Origin: Butyrivibrio sp. AE2015
GTDB taxonomy: Bacteria > Bacillota > Clostridia > Lachnospirales > Lachnospiraceae
Assembly: GCF_000420825.1 (NCBI RefSeq)
Contig: NZ_ATVR01000021.1
Span: 1-63,536 of the forward strand
Reading direction: 5' to 3'
Length of the DNA: 63,536 nt
Shown here: piece by piece, positions 62,820 through 63,536 of the stretch
Layout of the letters: every line of letters begins with the position of its first letter
How positions within the stretch are numbered: the stretch's first letter is position 1
Program-made: the position numbers and the translations under genes
The notes under the pieces: generated by a model
Told to the model about the DNA's origin: nothing
Database searches by the model: none
The model's input: the letters and a program-made list of their open reading frames with translations, nothing else

Positions 62820-62893
62820 GTTTGAGTGACTTTTGGGGCATGGGAGTCATATGATGGTTTGAGTGACTTTTGGGGCATAGGAGCCGTGTGATG
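62820..62893 (+). repeat. Two tandem copies of a 37-bp repeat
   Basis: 62820-62856 and 62857-62893 share GTTTGAGTGACTTTTGGGGC and then differ at a few bases; a partial copy (GGGGCATGTGACA) lies before. The rest of the gap to the tRNA is AT-rich without a recognised gene. Confidence 0.85.
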
Positions 62894-63043
62894 GTTCATG
62901 TAGCACCGCTGATAATTAAGTCGTTAAAACTGTCACGGCGATTTCATGTGACTCTCAGTTGGATAATTGATTTTCAATTTTCAATAAACGAAATAAAAAT
63001 GGTTGATTTTATATTTTCGTCGTTATATAATGTAGAACGTCGT

Positions 63044-63116
63044 CGGGGTGTGGCTCAGTTGGTAGAGCACTATCTTAGGGAGGTAGGGGCCGCGTGTTCG
63101 AATCACGTCACTCCGA
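63044..63116 (+). tRNA. tRNA-Pro (anticodon AGG)
   Basis: A 73-nt cloverleaf: acceptor CGGGGTG/CACTCCG (one G-T), D-arm GCTC/GAGC, anticodon stem CTATC/GGTAG, loop TTAGGGA (anticodon AGG, G37), T-arm GCGTG-TTCGAAT-CACGT, discriminator A. C1-G72 and G37 are tRNA-Pro identity features. An A34 Pro tRNA is unusual in bacteria and would need conversion to inosine. CCA is not encoded. Confidence 0.9.
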
Positions 63117-63123
63117 TTGATTT

Positions 63124-63148
63124 AAACCGCTCAGTTGAGCGGTTTTTT
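63124..63148 (+). terminator. Terminator after tRNA-Pro
   Basis: AAACCGCTCA/TGAGCGGTTT stem with a tiny loop, followed by TTTT. Confidence 0.88.
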
Positions 63149-63187
63149 AGTGCCTAATATCAGGCAAGACCTGGTATTTTATGGCTA

Positions 63188-63247
63188 AGAGAGCTTTTAT
63201 TTTTAGAGAGCTTTTATTTTTAGAGAGCTTTTATTTTTAGAGAGCTA
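63188..63247 (+). repeat. 17-bp tandem repeat, about 3.5 copies
   Basis: AGAGAGCTTTTATTTTT is repeated exactly at 63188, 63205 and 63222, with a fourth partial copy. No spacer, so not a CRISPR. Confidence 0.92.
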
Positions 63248-63302
63248 TTTTGTGATGAGCTTTTTGCAATGAAATCAATATATATAAAGAGAACAAAGAG
63301 CA

Positions 63303-63484
63303 TTACTGCATACTACATAAATTATTAAAATGTGCAGTAGGTTTTCTCTTTAGATACTGTATCTTGTGAAAAAATATATCTATGCAGTAACGTGATTACT
63401 GCAATTATCTTGGTTTTCAAAATCCTACAGTAAATGTAAAAAATATTTACTGTAGATCTCTAAATTATCTTATTCCTGCAGTAG
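63303..63484. promoter_or_regulatory. Cluster of TGCAGTA/TACTGCA half-sites and palindromes
   Basis: TTACTGCA (63303-63310), TGCAGTAG (63333-63340), the palindrome TGCAGTAA-N5-TTACTGCA (63383-63403), CTACAGTAAAT-N9-ATTTACTGTAG (63425-63455) and TGCAGTAG (63477-63484). No coding frame is supported in 63150-63536. The density of related half-sites suggests operators of a gene beyond the window. Confidence 0.5.
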
Positions 63485-63536
63485 TAAATCTGGCAGGACT
63501 AATCAATAAAAGAAAAATAATACTGTATCAATAATA

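Noticed and set aside
63188..63247. CRISPR array
   Set aside because: The 17-bp units are directly adjacent with no spacers, and no cas genes are present.

Overview
The window reads as a chromosomal segment of a low-GC, anaerobic Firmicute of the family Lachnospiraceae, most likely Butyrivibrio or a close relative. I infer this from gene content and style: a DUF4364 protein, a DUF5722 protein, a GH3 beta-glucosidase with the reversed domain order known from Butyrivibrio fibrisolvens, LytTR/DUF3021 genes, BspA-type repeats, strong AGGAGG ribosome sites and simple stem-loop/T-run terminators. No integrase, transposase, plasmid origin, phage module, rRNA or CRISPR array was seen. Two tRNA genes are present: Thr(GGT) and an unusual Pro(AGG).

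Layout. 1-5.3 kb: a BspA-like protein, a DUF362/ferredoxin protein, and a VWA (MIDAS) protein followed by its MoxR-type AAA+ ATPase. 5.3-8.4 kb: an AraC regulator divergent from a Gfo/Idh/MocA dehydrogenase and a sugar isomerase/epimerase-like TIM barrel. 8.4-10.9 kb: a complex leader (promoter, twin palindromic operators, a short reading frame rich in Ile/Val/Leu, a terminator), then 2-isopropylmalate synthase fused to a complete AraC DNA-binding domain. 10.9-14.3 kb: a DEDD exonuclease, a SIMPL protein, an Rpn/PD-(D/E)XK nuclease-like protein and a gamma carbonic anhydrase. 14.5-22.1 kb: an AT-rich cell-surface polysaccharide cluster (two GT4, LicD, GT2, Wzy-like polymerase, TupA-like ATP-grasp, Wzx flippase). 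22.2-24.2 kb: a small holin-like type I toxin in a long inverted repeat, then a two-gene HipA-like locus with twin mirrored operators.

24.3-38.5 kb: metabolic and housekeeping genes: a tocopherol cyclase-like protein, a nucleoside hydrolase, an ABC-2 exporter, LytTR/DUF3021, a broken sfsA next to dtd, EamA, NUDIX, HIT, MATE, rarA, a DUF5722 protein, malic enzyme, DUF4364 and tRNA-Thr. 38.5-45.1 kb: a membrane diguanylate cyclase, a heterodimeric ABC exporter, and an SH3b-SGNH secreted hydrolase. 45.2-47.8 kb: a Tet(M)-like ribosomal GTPase fused to a YacP/Rae1-type NYN ribonuclease domain. 48-52.9 kb: GntR, clpC, a small conserved protein and radA. 53-57.4 kb: four exported or membrane proteins, including two transglutaminase-like ones. 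57.6-62.8 kb: the GH3 enzyme, a galactose/glucose-type binding lipoprotein and a GT39-like membrane protein. The end holds tRNA-Pro(AGG) and a repeat-rich region.

The two most unusual proteins are enzyme-effector fusions: LeuA-AraC, a biosynthetic enzyme joined to a transcription-factor domain behind a possible branched-chain amino-acid attenuator, and Tet(M)-like GTPase-NYN, a ribosome-binding GTPase joined to a ribosome-associated nuclease fold. Several genes (12761, 29041, 44142, 47817) have a -10-like hexamer 5-7 nt before the ATG, which suggests leaderless transcripts. All functions are inferred from sequence motifs; no database search was run.
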